Below, piece by piece: positions 8,225-19,071 of a stretch of DNA of 64,000 nucleotides; position 1 is the stretch's first letter, and each line of letters starts with the position of its first letter. The DNA is from DATFQI01 sp963816955. GTDB lineage: Bacteria; Actinomycetota; Thermoleophilia; Solirubrobacterales; Solirubrobacteraceae. A program made the translations under genes and the position numbers. A model generated the notes under the pieces. That model was not told where the DNA came from. It searched no databases and saw only the letters and a list, made by a program, of their open reading frames with translations. The stretch covers positions 868,001 to 932,000 of the forward strand of contig CAWFME010000005.1 in assembly GCA_963816955.1 (NCBI GenBank). Reading direction: 5' to 3'.

Positions 8225-9604
8225 TTGAGGGCTAGCGCACCCATCGCACGACTGATCGCTCTGCTCGCCATCGTGGCGGCCGCGGTCCTGGCCGGCCTGC
8301 TCCTCCTCGGCGGCGGCGGTGGCTACACGGTCAAGGCCTCCTTCCAGAACGCCTCGCAGCTGGTGAAGGGCAATCTCGTGCAGGTGAGCGGCCAGTCGGT
8401 CGGCAAGGTCGAGAAGATCGACCTCACGCCGGACGGCCAGGCCGAGATCACGATGTCGATCGATCCGGACCACGCGCCGCTGCGCCGCGGCACGCGGGCG
8501 ATCGTCCGCCAGGCCTCCCTGTCGGGCATCGCCAACCGCTACGTGGACCTCACGCTGCCCGCCCAGAGCGCGCCCAAGATCCCCGACGGCGGCGCGATCG
8601 GCCAGGAGGCCACGACCTCCGCGGTCGACCTCGACCAGATCTTCGACACGCTCGACCCGGACACCCGCAAGGACCTGCAGGCCGTCTTCAAGGGCTCGGA
8701 GAAGCAGTACAAGGGCCAGGGCCAGGCGATGAACGAGGGCCTGCTGTACCTCAACCCGTCGCTGTCGGCCTCGAGCAAGCTCTTCAACGAGCTCAACCGC
8801 GACACGCCGCTGCTCGAGCGCTTCGTCGTGGCCTCCTCCAAGCTCGTCACCGACGTCGCCGAGCGCCGCGACGACCTCGCCGGCCTCGTCGACCACCTCG
8901 CCACCACGACGACGGCGATCGGCTCCGAGCAGGCCGCGCTGGCCGATGCGATCGGCCAGCTGCCGCCGTTCATGCGGCGCGCCAACACGACCTTCCTGAA
9001 CCTGCGCGCGACGCTCGACGACCTCGAGCCGCTCGTGGACGAGTCCAAGCCGGTGGCCAAGAAGCTGCGCCCGTTCATGGACGAGCTGCGCCCGCTCGCG
9101 CGTGACGCGCGGCCGACCTTCGCCGACCTCGCCGAGATCATGCGCCGGCCCGGCGCCGACAACGACGCGCTCGAGCTGACGCGCCTGCAGCCGGCGCTGC
9201 GCGACGGCACGGTGCGCGAGGTCGAGGCGAACGGCAAGAAGCGCCAGGCGGCGTTCCCGGCGGTCGCCCGCGCGGTCAAGGACTCGGCGCCGATCATCGC
9301 CTCCCTGCGGCCGTACGCGCCCGACGCGCTCGGCTGGTTCGACGACTTCAGCCACTCGGGCATCTACGACGCGCTCGGCGCTGCCTCGCGCGTCGGCATC
9401 CACGCCAGCGCGTTCGTGGCCGCCAACGGACAGCTGTCGGCGGTGCCGCCGGAGCTGCGCAGCGCGGCCTTCGAGCAGGCCGCCGCGACCGACCAGCGCA
9501 ACCGCTGCCCGGGTTCGGCCGAGCACAAGAACGAGGACGGCTCCAACCCGTGGAAGCCGGCCGAGGTCGACTGCGATCCCAGCCAGGTGCTGCCGGGGAA
9601 GTAG
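8225..9604 (+). CDS. MCE/MlaD family lipid-transport protein, operon gene 1 (intact)
   Basis: The 459-residue protein has an N-terminal membrane anchor (residues 8-29), one MlaD/MCE domain at about 35-115 (YTVKASFQNASQLVKGNLVQ, then VGKVEKIDL) and a long helical region. MCE proteins form hexameric rings or tubes that pass lipids or sterols between envelope layers. The start is TTG, a few bases after AGAGGGGGAGA; no better start exists. It is the only gene of six here with an unbroken frame. The next gene begins directly after its stop. No YrbE/MlaE permease or MlaF ATPase gene adjoins the operon. Confidence 0.85.
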   Translation: MRASAPIARLIALLAIVAAAVLAGLLLLGGGGGYTVKASFQNASQLVKGNLVQVSGQSVGKVEKIDLTPDGQAEITMSIDPDHAPLRRGTRAIVRQASLSGIANRYVDLTLPAQSAPKIPDGGAIGQEATTSAVDLDQIFDTLDPDTRKDLQAVFKGSEKQYKGQGQAMNEGLLYLNPSLSASSKLFNELNRDTPLLERFVVASSKLVTDVAERRDDLAGLVDHLATTTTAIGSEQAALADAIGQLPPFMRRANTTFLNLRATLDDLEPLVDESKPVAKKLRPFMDELRPLARDARPTFADLAEIMRRPGADNDALELTRLQPALRDGTVREVEANGKKRQAAFPAVARAVKDSAPIIASLRPYAPDALGWFDDFSHSGIYDALGAASRVGIHASAFVAANGQLSAVPPELRSAAFEQAAATDQRNRCPGSAEHKNEDGSNPWKPAEVDCDPSQVLPGK

Positions 9605-11331
9605 ATGCGGCGGATCCTCTCGACATTCCTGCTGTTGGCCGTCGCCGGCGGCGCGGCGCTCGCCGTCGGGGCCGGCGGCCAGGGGCCCGACAAGCCGCGC
9701 TACAAGGTCGTGCTCGACAACGCCTTCGGCCTCGTGAAGGGCGCCGACCTGAAGGTCGCGGGCGTGCGCGCCGGCACGATCAAGTCCCTCGACGTCGACA
9801 AGAAGAGCCACAAGGCGATCGTCGAGTTCGAGATCGCCAAGGCGGGCTTCGGCTCGCTGCGCAAGGACGTGACCTGCGAGACGCGCCCGCAGTCGCTGAT
9901 CGGCGAGTACTACATCGACTGCAAGCCCGGCAGCTCGTCCGAGAAGCTCGCCAACGGCGCGACGATCCCGGTCGAGCAGACGACGTCGACGATCCCCATC
10001 GACCTCGTCAACAACGTGCTGCGGCGCCCGTACCGCGAGCGCCTGGCGATCATCCTCGACGAGCTCGGCGCCGGCGTCGCCGGCCGGGCGGAGGACATCA
10101 ACGACGTCGTCCGCCGCGCCAGCCCCGCCCTGCGCGAGACCGACCGCGTGCTGGTCGAAGCTGGCGCAGCAGAACCAGACGCTCAAGCAGCTGATCACCG
10201 ACGCGGACACGACGATCGGCGACCTCGCCGCCAACAAGCGCAACGTCGGCCGCTGGGTGGTCGAGACCAAGGAGACCGCCGCCGCCTCCGCCGAGCGCCG
10301 CGCCGACATCGCCGCCGGCCTGCGGCGCCTGCCGACCTTCCTGCGCGAGCTGCGCCCGACGATGGCCGCGCTCGGCGACGCCTCCGAGGCGCAGACGCCC
10401 GCGCTGGCGAACCTCAACGCCTCGGCGGACCAGCTCGCCACCTTCCTGGAGAACCTCAAGCCGTTGTCGGAGTCGACCCAGGTCAACCTGCGCTCGCTCG
10501 CCGAGGCCTCCCGCAAGGGCCGCCCTGCGGTGAAGGCCGCGCAGCCCGTCGTCGCCGAGCTCAACCAGGGCACCAAGAACGCGCCCGAGCTGGCCAACAA
10601 CTCCGCGATCGTCTTCGAGCACCTCAACGACCGCAAGAACGCCGTCGAGAAGGACCCGCGCTCACCGGGCGGCGAGGGCTACACGGGCTTCGAGGCCGTC
10701 CTGCAGTGGCTCTTCGACCAGTCGCAGGCGATCAACATCTACGACAAGAACGGCTACATCCTCAAGGTCAACCTCTTCCACTCCAAGTGCTCGGAGTATC
10801 AGAACCCGAAGACGCTCAAGGAGCACATGGCGGAGGACCCGAGCTTCTACAAGGACTGCGCCGCGATCCTCGGCCCCAACCAGCCGAGCATCACCACGCC
10901 CGACCCGACCGCGAAGGGCAACCAGTTCTCCGAGGGCCACGGGCCGGCGCCGGCGAACTCGAAGTCCGAGTCCAAGTCGTCGAAGCCCGACGCGAAGCAG
11001 CCTGACGCCCCGGAGCAGGTCAAGGGCCCGGTCGACGAGGTCAAGAAGAAGCTCGACAAGGACGAGCTGCGCAAGCGCGCGATCGAGCGGCTGCGGGACG
11101 CGCTCGAGAAGGGCAACCAGGACGTCGGCAAGCTGCGCAAGCGCCTCGAGGACCGCCTCGGCATCGAGCTGCCGGCGCCCGACAAGCTGCCCGAGGCGCC
11201 GCCGAGCAGCCCCGCTCCGAGCATCCCGACCCCGACCTTCCCGACGCCCGGGCGGCTCCGCCCCGAGCGCGCCCAGCGTGCCGAGCCCGGGCGCCACCGG
11301 CCAACTCCTCGACTACCTGCTCGCGCCATGA
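9605..11331 (+). pseudogene. MCE/MlaD family protein, operon gene 2, broken by two +1 frameshifts
   Basis: Read through two one-base insertions (near 10156 and 11251) this is a full MCE protein of about 575 residues. It has a signal or anchor at the N-terminus, the MCE domain YKVVLDNAFGLVKGADLKVA, a helical region, and a Lys/Pro-rich C-terminal tail with many charged repeats. ATG follows the previous stop with no gap. Before the first insertion the frame is 9605-based, then +1, then +2, and the final frame reaches TGA inside ATGA, where gene 3 starts. No internal stop appears in the restored frame. Sequence error or very recent damage is more likely than an old pseudogene. Confidence 0.75.
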
Positions 11332-12862
11332 GGAAGACCGGAGCCGGCATCGCATCCAACCCCGTCCTCGTCGGCGGCGTGACGATCCTCGTCGTGATCG
11401 TCGCGGTCTTCCTGTCCTACAACGCCAACCAGGGCCTGCCGTTCGTGCCGACGACGCAGCTGAAGCGTGCGCGTGCCCAACGGCGCCAACCTCGTGCCGG
11501 GCAACGAGATCCGCTCGGGCGGCAGCCGCGTCGGCGTGATCGACGACATGAAGCCCGTGCGCGATCGCGACGGCAAGGTCGTGGCCGAGCTCTCGCTCAA
11601 GCTCGACAAGCGCATCGGCGACGTGCCGCGGGACTCGACCTTCCGCATCCGCGCGCGCTCCGCGCTCGGCCTGAAGTACCTCGAGCTCAACGAGGGCCGC
11701 AGCGACAAGGCGTTCGTGAACGGGGACACGGTGCCCGCCGACCAGGGCAGCGCCTCGACGGACATCGACGAGTTCCTGAAGATGTTCGACGCCGAGACCC
11801 GCAAGGCCAGCCAGGAGAACCTGCGCGGCTTCGGCGACGCGTTCGCGGGCCGCGGCCAGTCGCTCGGGCGCACGATCGAGGAGCTGCCCAGCGCTGCTCG
11901 AGCACCTGCAGCCCGTGATGAGCAACCTCGCCGACCCGGACACGCAGCTCACCCGCTTCTTCGACGAGCTCGCCGACGCCGCCCGGATCGTGGCGCCGGT
12001 CTCCCAGCAGCAGGCCGACCTGTTCACCTCGATGGCCGACACGTTCGAGGCGCTCGGCCGCGACGAGGGCGCGCTCAAGCAGACGATCTCCGACTCGCCG
12101 CCGACGATGGACGTCGCGATCGAGTCCTTCCGCGTGCAGCGGCCGTTCCTGGCCAACCTGGAGGGCTTCGGCGAGGACTTCGCGCCCGCCACCGCCGAGC
12201 TGCGCGGCGCGCTGCCGACGCTCAACCGCGCGATCGAGGTCGCGATCCCGGTCAACAGGCGCGCGCCCGAGCTCAACGAGGAGCTCGGCAAGACGCTCGA
12301 CCAGCTCCGCGAGCTCGCGCGAGGCGCCGGGGACCATGCCCGGCGTCCGCGGCCTCGGCGCCACGGTGACGACGCTCAACCCGCAGCTGAAGTTCTACGG
12401 CCCGTTCGTGACGGTCTGCAACTCGCCGAACTACTTCTTCACCTTCCTGGCCGAGCACTTCTCCGAGCCGGACACGACGGGCTCCGCGCAGCGCGCGCTC
12501 GCCAACACCACCGGCCGCCAGGACGACAGCGTCGGCTCGATGGGCGCGGACGAGCCCGCCAACGGCGAGGAGGTGCTGGAGGGCCCGCCAGCAGTTCGCG
12601 CAGGACCAGCCGTACGCGGCGGCGATCACGCCCGACGGGCGCGCCGACTGCGAGACGGGCCAGCGCGGCTGGCTGCAGCGCAACGCCACCGGCCTCGACC
12701 CGAAGTACCAGCGTGAACGTCAACCCGCGCACGCCCGGCGTGCAGGGCCCGACCTTCAAGGGCAACCCGCGCGTGCCCGAGGGCCAGACGTTCACCCACG
12801 CTCCCGAGACGAGCGACTACCTGCTGATGGCGCCCTCCGAAGCCGAACCGGGGATCCGATGA
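11328..12862 (+). pseudogene. MCE/MlaD family protein, operon gene 3, broken by five +1 frameshifts
   Basis: Five insertions (near 11466, 11890-11893, 12320, 12584 and 12712) split an MCE protein of about 510 residues. The restored chain has an N-terminal anchor (VLVGGVTILVVIVAVFLSY), the MCE domain (NGANLVPGNEIRSGGSRVGV, then ARSALGLKYLELNEG), a helical stalk and a Cys-containing C-terminal domain (FYGPFVTVCNSPNYFFTF). ATG overlaps the previous stop and the final TGA overlaps the next ATG, so operon coupling is preserved at both ends despite the broken interior. That preserved edge structure argues against long decay. Confidence 0.75.
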
Positions 12863-14428
12863 CCGGCCGAGCCGCAAAGCGCTTCCAGCCCAAGAACAAC
12901 GCCGGCGTCGCGCTGCTGGCCCTCGCGATCCTGCTCCCGCTCGATCTACCTCGGCTTCACCAAGTCGATCCCGTTCAAGCCGCAGTACGAGATCAAGGCC
13001 GCCTTCGAGTCCTCCAACAACCTCAAGAAGGGCTCGCCGGTGCGCATCGCGGGCGTCGAGGTCGGCAAGGTCACCAAGGTCGAGCGCGTCTCCAAGGGGA
13101 ACGACGCCGCGATGGTCACGATGACCGTCGGCAAGGCCGGCCGCCCGATCCACGACGACGCGCGCGCGAAGATCCGCCCGCGCATCTTCCTCGAGGGCAA
13201 CTTCTTCGTCGACCTCGAGCCGGGCACGCCGGGCGCGCGCGAGATCGAGGACGAGGGGACGATCCCGATCAACCAGACCGCGGTCCCCGTGCAGTTCGAC
13301 CAGCTGCTGACCTCGCTGCAGTCCGACACGCGCGAGGACCTCAAGACGCTGCTCGACGAGTACGGCAACGCGCTCGACAAGGGCGGCGCCGAGGGGTTCA
13401 ACCGCTCGATCCCGTACTGGAAGAGCGCCTACCGCGACACCGCGATCGTCAACGAGGCCTCGCTGGGCGAGACGGAGCACGACCTCTCCGGCTACGTCGA
13501 CAACGCGGGCGCGACGGCCGCGGCGCTCGACCGCAACCCGGAGCAGCTCAAGAGCCTGATCACCGATTTCAACACGACGGCCAACGCCTTCGCCCGCGAG
13601 CAGGGCAACCTGCGCACCGCGATCGCCGAGCTCCCGCGCACGCTGCGCGCCGCCCAGCCCGCGCTCGCCTCGCTCAACGACGTCGTTCCCGTCGCTGCGG
13701 GCGTTCACCGCGGACCTGCGGCCGGGCGTGCGCTCCTCGGAGGCGGCGCTCGACGCGTCGATCCCGTTCGTGCGCCAGCTGCGCGGCCTCGTCTCCGAGG
13801 ACGAGCTGCGCGGCCTCGCCGCCGACCTGCGCCCGACGATCCCCGCGCTCGCGCGCCTCTCGCGCGAGAGCATCCCGCTGGCCGAGCAGAACCGCGCTGC
13901 TGGCGAGCTGCCAGAACGAGACCGTCCTCAAGTGGGCGCACGACAAGGTCGAGGACAAGCAGTTCCCGGCCCAGGGCCCGGTGTACACCGAGGCGCCGAA
14001 GGCGTTCCCCGGCCTCGCCGGCGAGAGCCGTGCGGGTGACGCCAACGGCCAGTGGTTCCGCGTCCTCGCCGCCGGCGGCACCAACCTCGTGCAGCTCTCG
14101 CCGGGCGTGTTCGGCTCGCACGCTGAACCCGATCCTCGGCTCCAACCCGCCCAAGCAGCAGACGCGCCCGCCGCTGGACAACTCGCAGCCCTGCGAGAAC
14201 CAGGAGAACCCGGACCTGCGCAGCCAGCCAGGCGACCCGCCGCAGCAGTGGAAGGCCGACACGAGCACGAAGGCGTTCAAGGACCGCTACGCGCTCGCCA
14301 GGGGCCGCGCCGTCGACTGGCTCGAGGACCAGCTCAAGCGCGAGGAGCTCTCCGACAAGTTCAAGGTCACCGAGAAGGACGCGACCAAGAGCCTGATCGA
14401 CGAGCTCGCCGGAGGCATCACGCCGTGA
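12859..14428 (+). pseudogene. MCE/MlaD family protein, operon gene 4, broken by four +1 frameshifts
   Basis: Four insertions (near 12937, 13685, 13896 and 14122) interrupt an MCE protein of about 520 residues. The first falls inside the N-terminal membrane helix. The MCE domain is unbroken (YEIKAAFESSNNLKKGSPVR, VGKVTKVERV, then IFLEGNFFVDLEPGTPGA), followed by helical repeats and a C-terminal region with paired Cys (SCQNET, QPCENQEN). Coupled at both ends by ATGA and GTGA overlaps. The restored frame has no stop codon and normal codon use throughout. Confidence 0.75.
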
Positions 14429-15750
14429 CCGCGATCCGCAAGCACCTCAAGGACTTCATCGCGGTGATCGGCCTGATCGTCATCGCCGCCGGCCGTGTCC
14501 GCCTACATCCTCTCCAACCAGCGGATGCGGTTCCCGATCATCCAGGACAAGCCGTACGTGCTGCAGGCGGAGTTCCAGACCGCCCAGGCCGTGATCGCCG
14601 GCCAGGGCCAGACCGTGCGCGTGGCCGGGGTGCGGATCGGCGACATCGGCGACGTCGAGCTCAAGGACGGCCGCGCGATCGTCCGCATGGACATCGTCCC
14701 GAAGTACAAGGACATGATCCACACGGACGCGACCGCGCTGCTGCGTCCCAAGACCGGCCTGAAGGACATGTTCATCCAGATCGACCCGGGCACCGACGAC
14801 GCACCGGTCGCCAAGGAGAACTGGACGATCCCGGTCGACTCGACGCACGCCCGACGTCAACCCGGACGAGATCCTCTCCTCGCTCGACGCCGACACACGC
14901 GACTACCTGCGGCTGCTGATCTCCGACCTCGGGCGCGGCCTTGAGGGCCGCAACGGCGACCTGCGCGACCTGTTCCGCCGCTTCGAGCCGACGCACCGCG
15001 ACCTCGCGCGCGTCAACGGCGCGATCGCCGAGCGGCGCACGAACCTGCGCCGGCTGATCACCTCGCTGAACCAGCTCAACGGCGAGCTGGCCAGCCACGA
15101 CGACGACATCGCCGGCCTCGTCACCGCCTCCTCGGCCGTGCTGCGCTCGTTCGCCTCCGAGGAGCAGAACATCTCCTCCGCCGTCGGCCGAGCTGCCGAG
15201 CACGCTGCGGCAGACGACCGCATCGCTCGGCCAGGTCCAGCGCTTCGCCGACATCCTCGGCCCGACGACGGAGCGCCTGCGGCCCGCCGCCCGCGCGCTC
15301 GACCCGGCCAACCGGGCCGTCGCGCCGTTCGCGAAGGAGGCCACGCCGCTGCTCGCCAACGACATCCGGCCGTTCGTCAAGGAGGCGCGCCCGCTCGTGC
15401 GCGACCTGCGGCCCGCCTCGGTGCAGCTCGCGGACGCCGCCCCCGGCCTGACGCGCACGTTCAAGCAGCTCAACAACTTCTTCAACCTGCTCGCGTACAA
15501 CCCGGGCGGGCGCCAGGGCCCGGAGGAAGCCGATCGCAGCCAGGAGGGCTACCTGTTCTGGCTGGCCTGGGCGCAGCACATGGCGATCCAGCTCTTCTCG
15601 ACCTCGGACGCCAACGGCGTGTTCCGCCCGGTCACGCTCGCGGCCCCCTGCGCCACGATCGAGCAGACGATCAAGGACGACGCCCACCTCGAGTTCCTGT
15701 CGATGCTCACGCCGCTACTCACCGAATCCAAGGCCTGTGCGACCAAGTAG
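14425..15750 (+). pseudogene. MCE/MlaD family protein, operon gene 5, broken by three +1 frameshifts
   Basis: Insertions near 14493, 14849 and 15188 break a protein of about 440 residues. It starts at GTG within GTGA, has a membrane anchor (DFIAVIGLIVIAAG) and an MCE domain (YVLQAEFQTAQAVIAGQGQT, RVAGVRIGDIGDVELKDG, then TGLKDMFIQIDPGT). A helical region rich in RPLVRDLRP-type repeats and a C-terminal globular part ending at TESKACATK follow. Gene 6 begins at the very next base after the stop. No lipobox is seen, unlike the fifth gene (mceE) of many mycobacterial mce operons. Confidence 0.75.
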
Positions 15751-17258
15751 ATGAACAAGGCCGCCCCCTCACTCCCGCGCATCATCGTCATGGTCGTCTT
15801 CGCGCTGTCCTGCTTCGGGCTGCTGCTGTTCCTCTGGCTGTCCTTCGGCGGTCCGGTGCCGCTGAAGCCGAAGGGCTACCGCGTCCAGATCAACTTCCCC
15901 GAGGCGACCACGCTCGCGTCGGAGGCCGACGTGCGCGTCGCCGGCGTGCCGGTCGGCAAGGTCCGCAAGGTGGAGGTCGGCGACGGCACCAACCGCACCG
16001 TCGCCACGGTCGAGCTCGAGCGCCGCTACGCGCCGCTGCGCAGCGACGCGCGGGCCGTGCTGCGGCAGAAGACGCTGCTCGGCGAGACCTACGTCGAGCT
16101 GACGCCGGGCCGTTCGGAGACGACGGTCCCCGAGAACGGGAAGCTGCCCGACGGCCAGGTCAAGCCGACCGTGCAGCTCGACGAGATCTTCGACTCGCTG
16201 GACCCGCAGACGCGCGCCGCCTTCAAGGGCTGGCAGACGGAGCTGGCCAAGGGCATCAAGGGCCGCGGGCGCGACTTCAACGACGCGCTCGGCACGCTGC
16301 CGGGCTTCGCCTCCGACGGCGCCGACGTTCTCGAGGTGCTCGACTCGCAGGAGGGCGCGGTCACGCGGCTCGTGCAAGAACACCGGGGTCGTGTTCGGTG
16401 CGCTGACCGAGAACGAGGCGCAGCTGCGCAACCTGATCACGGGCTCGAAGCGCGACGTTCGACGCGACGGCGCAGAAGAACGACGAGCTGGCCGAGACGA
16501 TCCGGATCTTCCCGACGTTCCTGCAGGAGTCCAAGCTGACGCTGGCCCGCGTGCAGCGCTTCTCGACCGACACGGACCCGCTGATCACCGATCTGCGCCC
16601 GGTCGCCCGCGACCTGCAGCCGACGCTGCGCGACGTGCGCGCGCTGGCGCCGGACCTCGAGCGCTTCTTCCGCAACCTCGACCCGGTGATCACGGCGTCC
16701 AAGACCGGCATGCCGGCCACGCGCGAGGTGCTCGAGGGCGCCGAGCCGCTGCTCGGCGAGCTCGGCCCGTTCCTCGCGCAGATCAACCCGATCTTCAAGT
16801 ACTTCGAGGCTTCCCAGTGGCAGGTCGCCGACTTCCTGAACTTCGGCGCGGCGGCGCTGGCGGCCACCACGGAGTCGCCCGGCGGCGGCACTGGCCACTA
16901 CCTGCGCCAGTTCGGCCCGGCCGGGTCCGAGAGCGTCGGGATCTGGCGCGAGCGCGCGCCCAACAACCGCGGCAACTCGTACATCCAGCCGCTCACCATC
17001 GCCTCGACCAAGGACGGAGGCGGCAAGACCTACGACCGGTTCAAGATCACGGGGAAGTTCGACTGCGACAACTCGGGGGTCAAGCCCGCGCCGACGGACG
17101 GCTCGCCGGGCTGCTGGATCCAGAATCAGAACCCGCTCGACCCCGACTACAAGTTCTCGTACAACGGCAAGAGGCTCGACAAGGCGTTCCCGCACGTCGA
17201 GGCCGACGACTACTCGCAGCCCGGATCGGGCGCGAGCGGCGGGGCGTCGAACCGCTGA
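15751..17258 (+). pseudogene. MCE/MlaD family protein, operon gene 6, broken by two +1 frameshifts
   Basis: Insertions near 16375 and 16457 break a protein of about 502 residues. The first 208 residues are intact: anchor (IIVMVVFALSCFGLLLFLWL), MCE domain (YRVQINFPEATTLASEADVR, VAGVPVGKVRKVEVGDG, then KTLLGETYVELTPG) and the PTVQLDEIFDSLDPQTR region. After the insertions the stalk and a C-terminal domain with C-x-C-like loops continue to TGA at 17258. The last gene of the operon, it converges on the HxlR gene with 3 bases between them. Confidence 0.75.
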
Positions 17259-17261
17259 CGG

Positions 17262-17957
17262 CTACGCCGCGGCGGCCGCGCGGCGCGCGCCCGCCTGCGA
17301 GAAGCCGTCGAGCACGGCGTCGGCGAGCGGCCGGCGGCCGCTGAACTGCAGGTCGCCCGAGTTGCCCTCGGGCCCGAGCGCGCTGACCCACGCGGACACG
17401 GGACCGGTCACGCGCGCGTCCGGCTCGGCCTCCGCCTGGGCGAGCTCGGTGATCTCCACGTGGCCGCCGCCGAGCGCGAGCTGGTAGCGGCGCTCGGGCA
17501 GGTCACCGCGGGCGTCGACAACGAGCTCGACGGTGCCCTCGAGGTTCTCGGCCGGCGTGAGCATGCCGGGCGCGAGCCGGAAGATCGCGCCGACGTTGAC
17601 GTCCTCGCCCGGGCGCGGCGTGCCCCAGGTCCAGTCGTAGCCCCAGCGGGCGAGCGCGCCGAGCACCGGCATCAGATCGCGCGAGCGCTCGGTCAGCTCG
17701 TAGTCGACACGCGGCGGCACCTCGCGGTAGCGCTGACGCGTGAGCAGGCCGTCGGCGACCATGCGGTTCAGCCGCGAGCGCAGCTGCTCGGTGGAGATCC
17801 CCGGCAAGACCCGTTGCAGCTCGACGAAACGGCGCGGCCCGGCGGCGAGGTCGCGGATGATCAGCAGCGTCCACTTGTCGCCGACGAGATCGAGGGCCCG
17901 GGCGTCGGGTGCCCACTGGTCGTACGGGTGGCGCTTGGGGGGCGGAACTGGGGGCAA
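17262..17957 (-). CDS. HxlR-family regulator with C-terminal SCP2-like domain
   Basis: The 231-residue protein has an HxlR winged helix at 15-105 (CALDLVGDKWTLLIIRDL-type motif without the usual Cys, then GISTEQLRSRLNRMVADGLL) and a C-terminal SCP2/sterol-carrier-like beta-alpha domain at about 130-225. HxlR proteins often sense quinones or oxidants; the fused lipid-binding fold suggests a hydrophobic effector (inference). TTG at 17957 is chosen because GGAGGAG lies 5 bases upstream, a strong site. It faces the MCE operon tail to tail. Confidence 0.85.
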   Translation of the reverse strand: MPPVPPPKRHPYDQWAPDARALDLVGDKWTLLIIRDLAAGPRRFVELQRVLPGISTEQLRSRLNRMVADGLLTRQRYREVPPRVDYELTERSRDLMPVLGALARWGYDWTWGTPRPGEDVNVGAIFRLAPGMLTPAENLEGTVELVVDARGDLPERRYQLALGGGHVEITELAQAEAEPDARVTGPVSAWVSALGPEGNSGDLQFSGRRPLADAVLDGFSQAGARRAAAAA

Positions 17958-18173
17958 GGGAACTCCTCCGGGTCACGCGAGCCTGGAGGGGCCGCGGTGG
18001 CGTGAGAATAGCCGCTCCCGCGGCGCTCAGTTTGATTTCCTGGACATTCGACGGATGGAGGTACCGGCGGGAACGGCCGAAGAATCTTTCGCAAGTTTCC
18101 TCAGGCGGGAGCGTTTGGAGGGAACGAATCGGACGTGGGCGTCCGTGGGTTCTGTAATCAAGGGACGGATTCG

Positions 18174-18833
18174 ATGGGCGACGTGATCAGGCTTGCGGAG
18201 CGCAGGGCGGCGCGAGAGGCACGGGCGGCGAGCCGGATGGCTCCTGCGCGCGTCGAGTTCCTGTTCGACCTGTGTTGTCCGTTCTCGTACCTCGCCGCCG
18301 AGCGGGTCGATCGCATCTTCGACGAGGTGGTGTGGACGCCCGCCTCGACCTCGGCACTCTGCTGCGGTTCGCTGATCACGGACTCCGAGGGTCTCGCCGA
18401 GTACCGCCTGAGCGCCGAGCAGCGCGCGCTCGACCTGCGGCTGCCGCTGATCTGGCCGGAGCGCTTCCCCGAGGAGGTCCCGGCCGCGATGCGGGCGGCG
18501 CACTACGCGGCCGAGCAGGGGCGCGGCGCTCCGTTCGTGCTCGCGGCGGGCCGGCTGGCGTTCTGCGGTGGCTTCGACCTCGACGACCCCGAGCTGCTGG
18601 CCGAGGCGGCCGCGGCGGCCGGCATCGACATGCAGGGCTGGTTGCACGCGCTCGGCGAGGTGCGCCGTGACGGCGAGATCGAGGCCGCGGGCCGCAGCCT
18701 GCTGGCCGCGGGTGCGGACCGCCTGCCGGCGCTGCGCGTCGGCGACATGCTGTTCTGGGGCGAGCATCGGATCGACGAGGCCGCGGCGGCGGCCCGCCAC
18801 GAGGCCGCGCGCGCGGCCGGCGCTACGGGCTGA
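18174..18833 (+). CDS. DsbA-family / HCCA isomerase-like thioredoxin-fold protein
   Basis: The 219-residue cytoplasmic protein is related to the DsbA / 2-hydroxychromene-2-carboxylate isomerase group. After a basic N-terminal helix comes VEFLFDLCCPFSYLAAERV, the first strand and active-site helix with Cys-Pro-Phe-Ser, then a helical insertion and a final GADRLPALRVGDMLFWGEHR with the cis-Pro region. It has no second Cys in a CxxC, so it is more likely a glutathione- or thiol-dependent isomerase or transferase than a disulfide oxidase. The ATG at 18174 is preferred to one at 18135. The 3' end overlaps the small converging gene by 11 bases. Confidence 0.75.
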   Translation: MGDVIRLAERRAAREARAASRMAPARVEFLFDLCCPFSYLAAERVDRIFDEVVWTPASTSALCCGSLITDSEGLAEYRLSAEQRALDLRLPLIWPERFPEEVPAAMRAAHYAAEQGRGAPFVLAAGRLAFCGGFDLDDPELLAEAAAAAGIDMQGWLHALGEVRRDGEIEAAGRSLLAAGADRLPALRVGDMLFWGEHRIDEAAAAARHEAARAAGATG

Positions 18834-18984
18834 CCAGCCCCGCCAGGATGCGCTCGTTGAGCTCCTCCTCCGGGGCCTGATCGGCGTCCCGGATCTCGGG
18901 CAGGATCGGATCCTCGCGGTCCGACTCGCGCAGCAGCAGTTCGAGGTCGCCCGTGAAGGCGCCGGTGTCCTTGTTCCTCTCCAT
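18823..18984 (-). CDS. Small acidic hypothetical protein
   Basis: The 53-residue product (starts MERNKDTGAFTGDLE) is highly charged, with many Asp and Glu and no membrane segment. I recognise no family. Support comes from an ATG with coding-like third positions and from a compact, non-repetitive soluble composition. It converges with the DsbA-like gene and is divergent from the TPP enzyme gene, with about 87 bases between. Confidence 0.5.
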   Translation of the reverse strand: MERNKDTGAFTGDLELLLRESDREDPILPEIRDADQAPEEELNERILAGLVSP

Positions 18985-19071
18985 GGCACCGGACGCTAGA
19001 GCGGCGGTCGCGCCGCTCCCAGCCCCGCGAGGCGGCACACCCCCCGAACGGCGGGGGTAGATTCCGCCGCC

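Noticed and set aside
9605..17258. Programmed frameshifting as the main explanation of the broken MCE genes
   Set aside because: No shared slippery sequence or downstream structure is visible at the sites and several shifts per gene would be needed; kept only as a remote option.
17958..18173. Riboswitch or small RNA before the DsbA-like gene
   Set aside because: Some short inverted sequences are present but none matches a riboswitch class I know.
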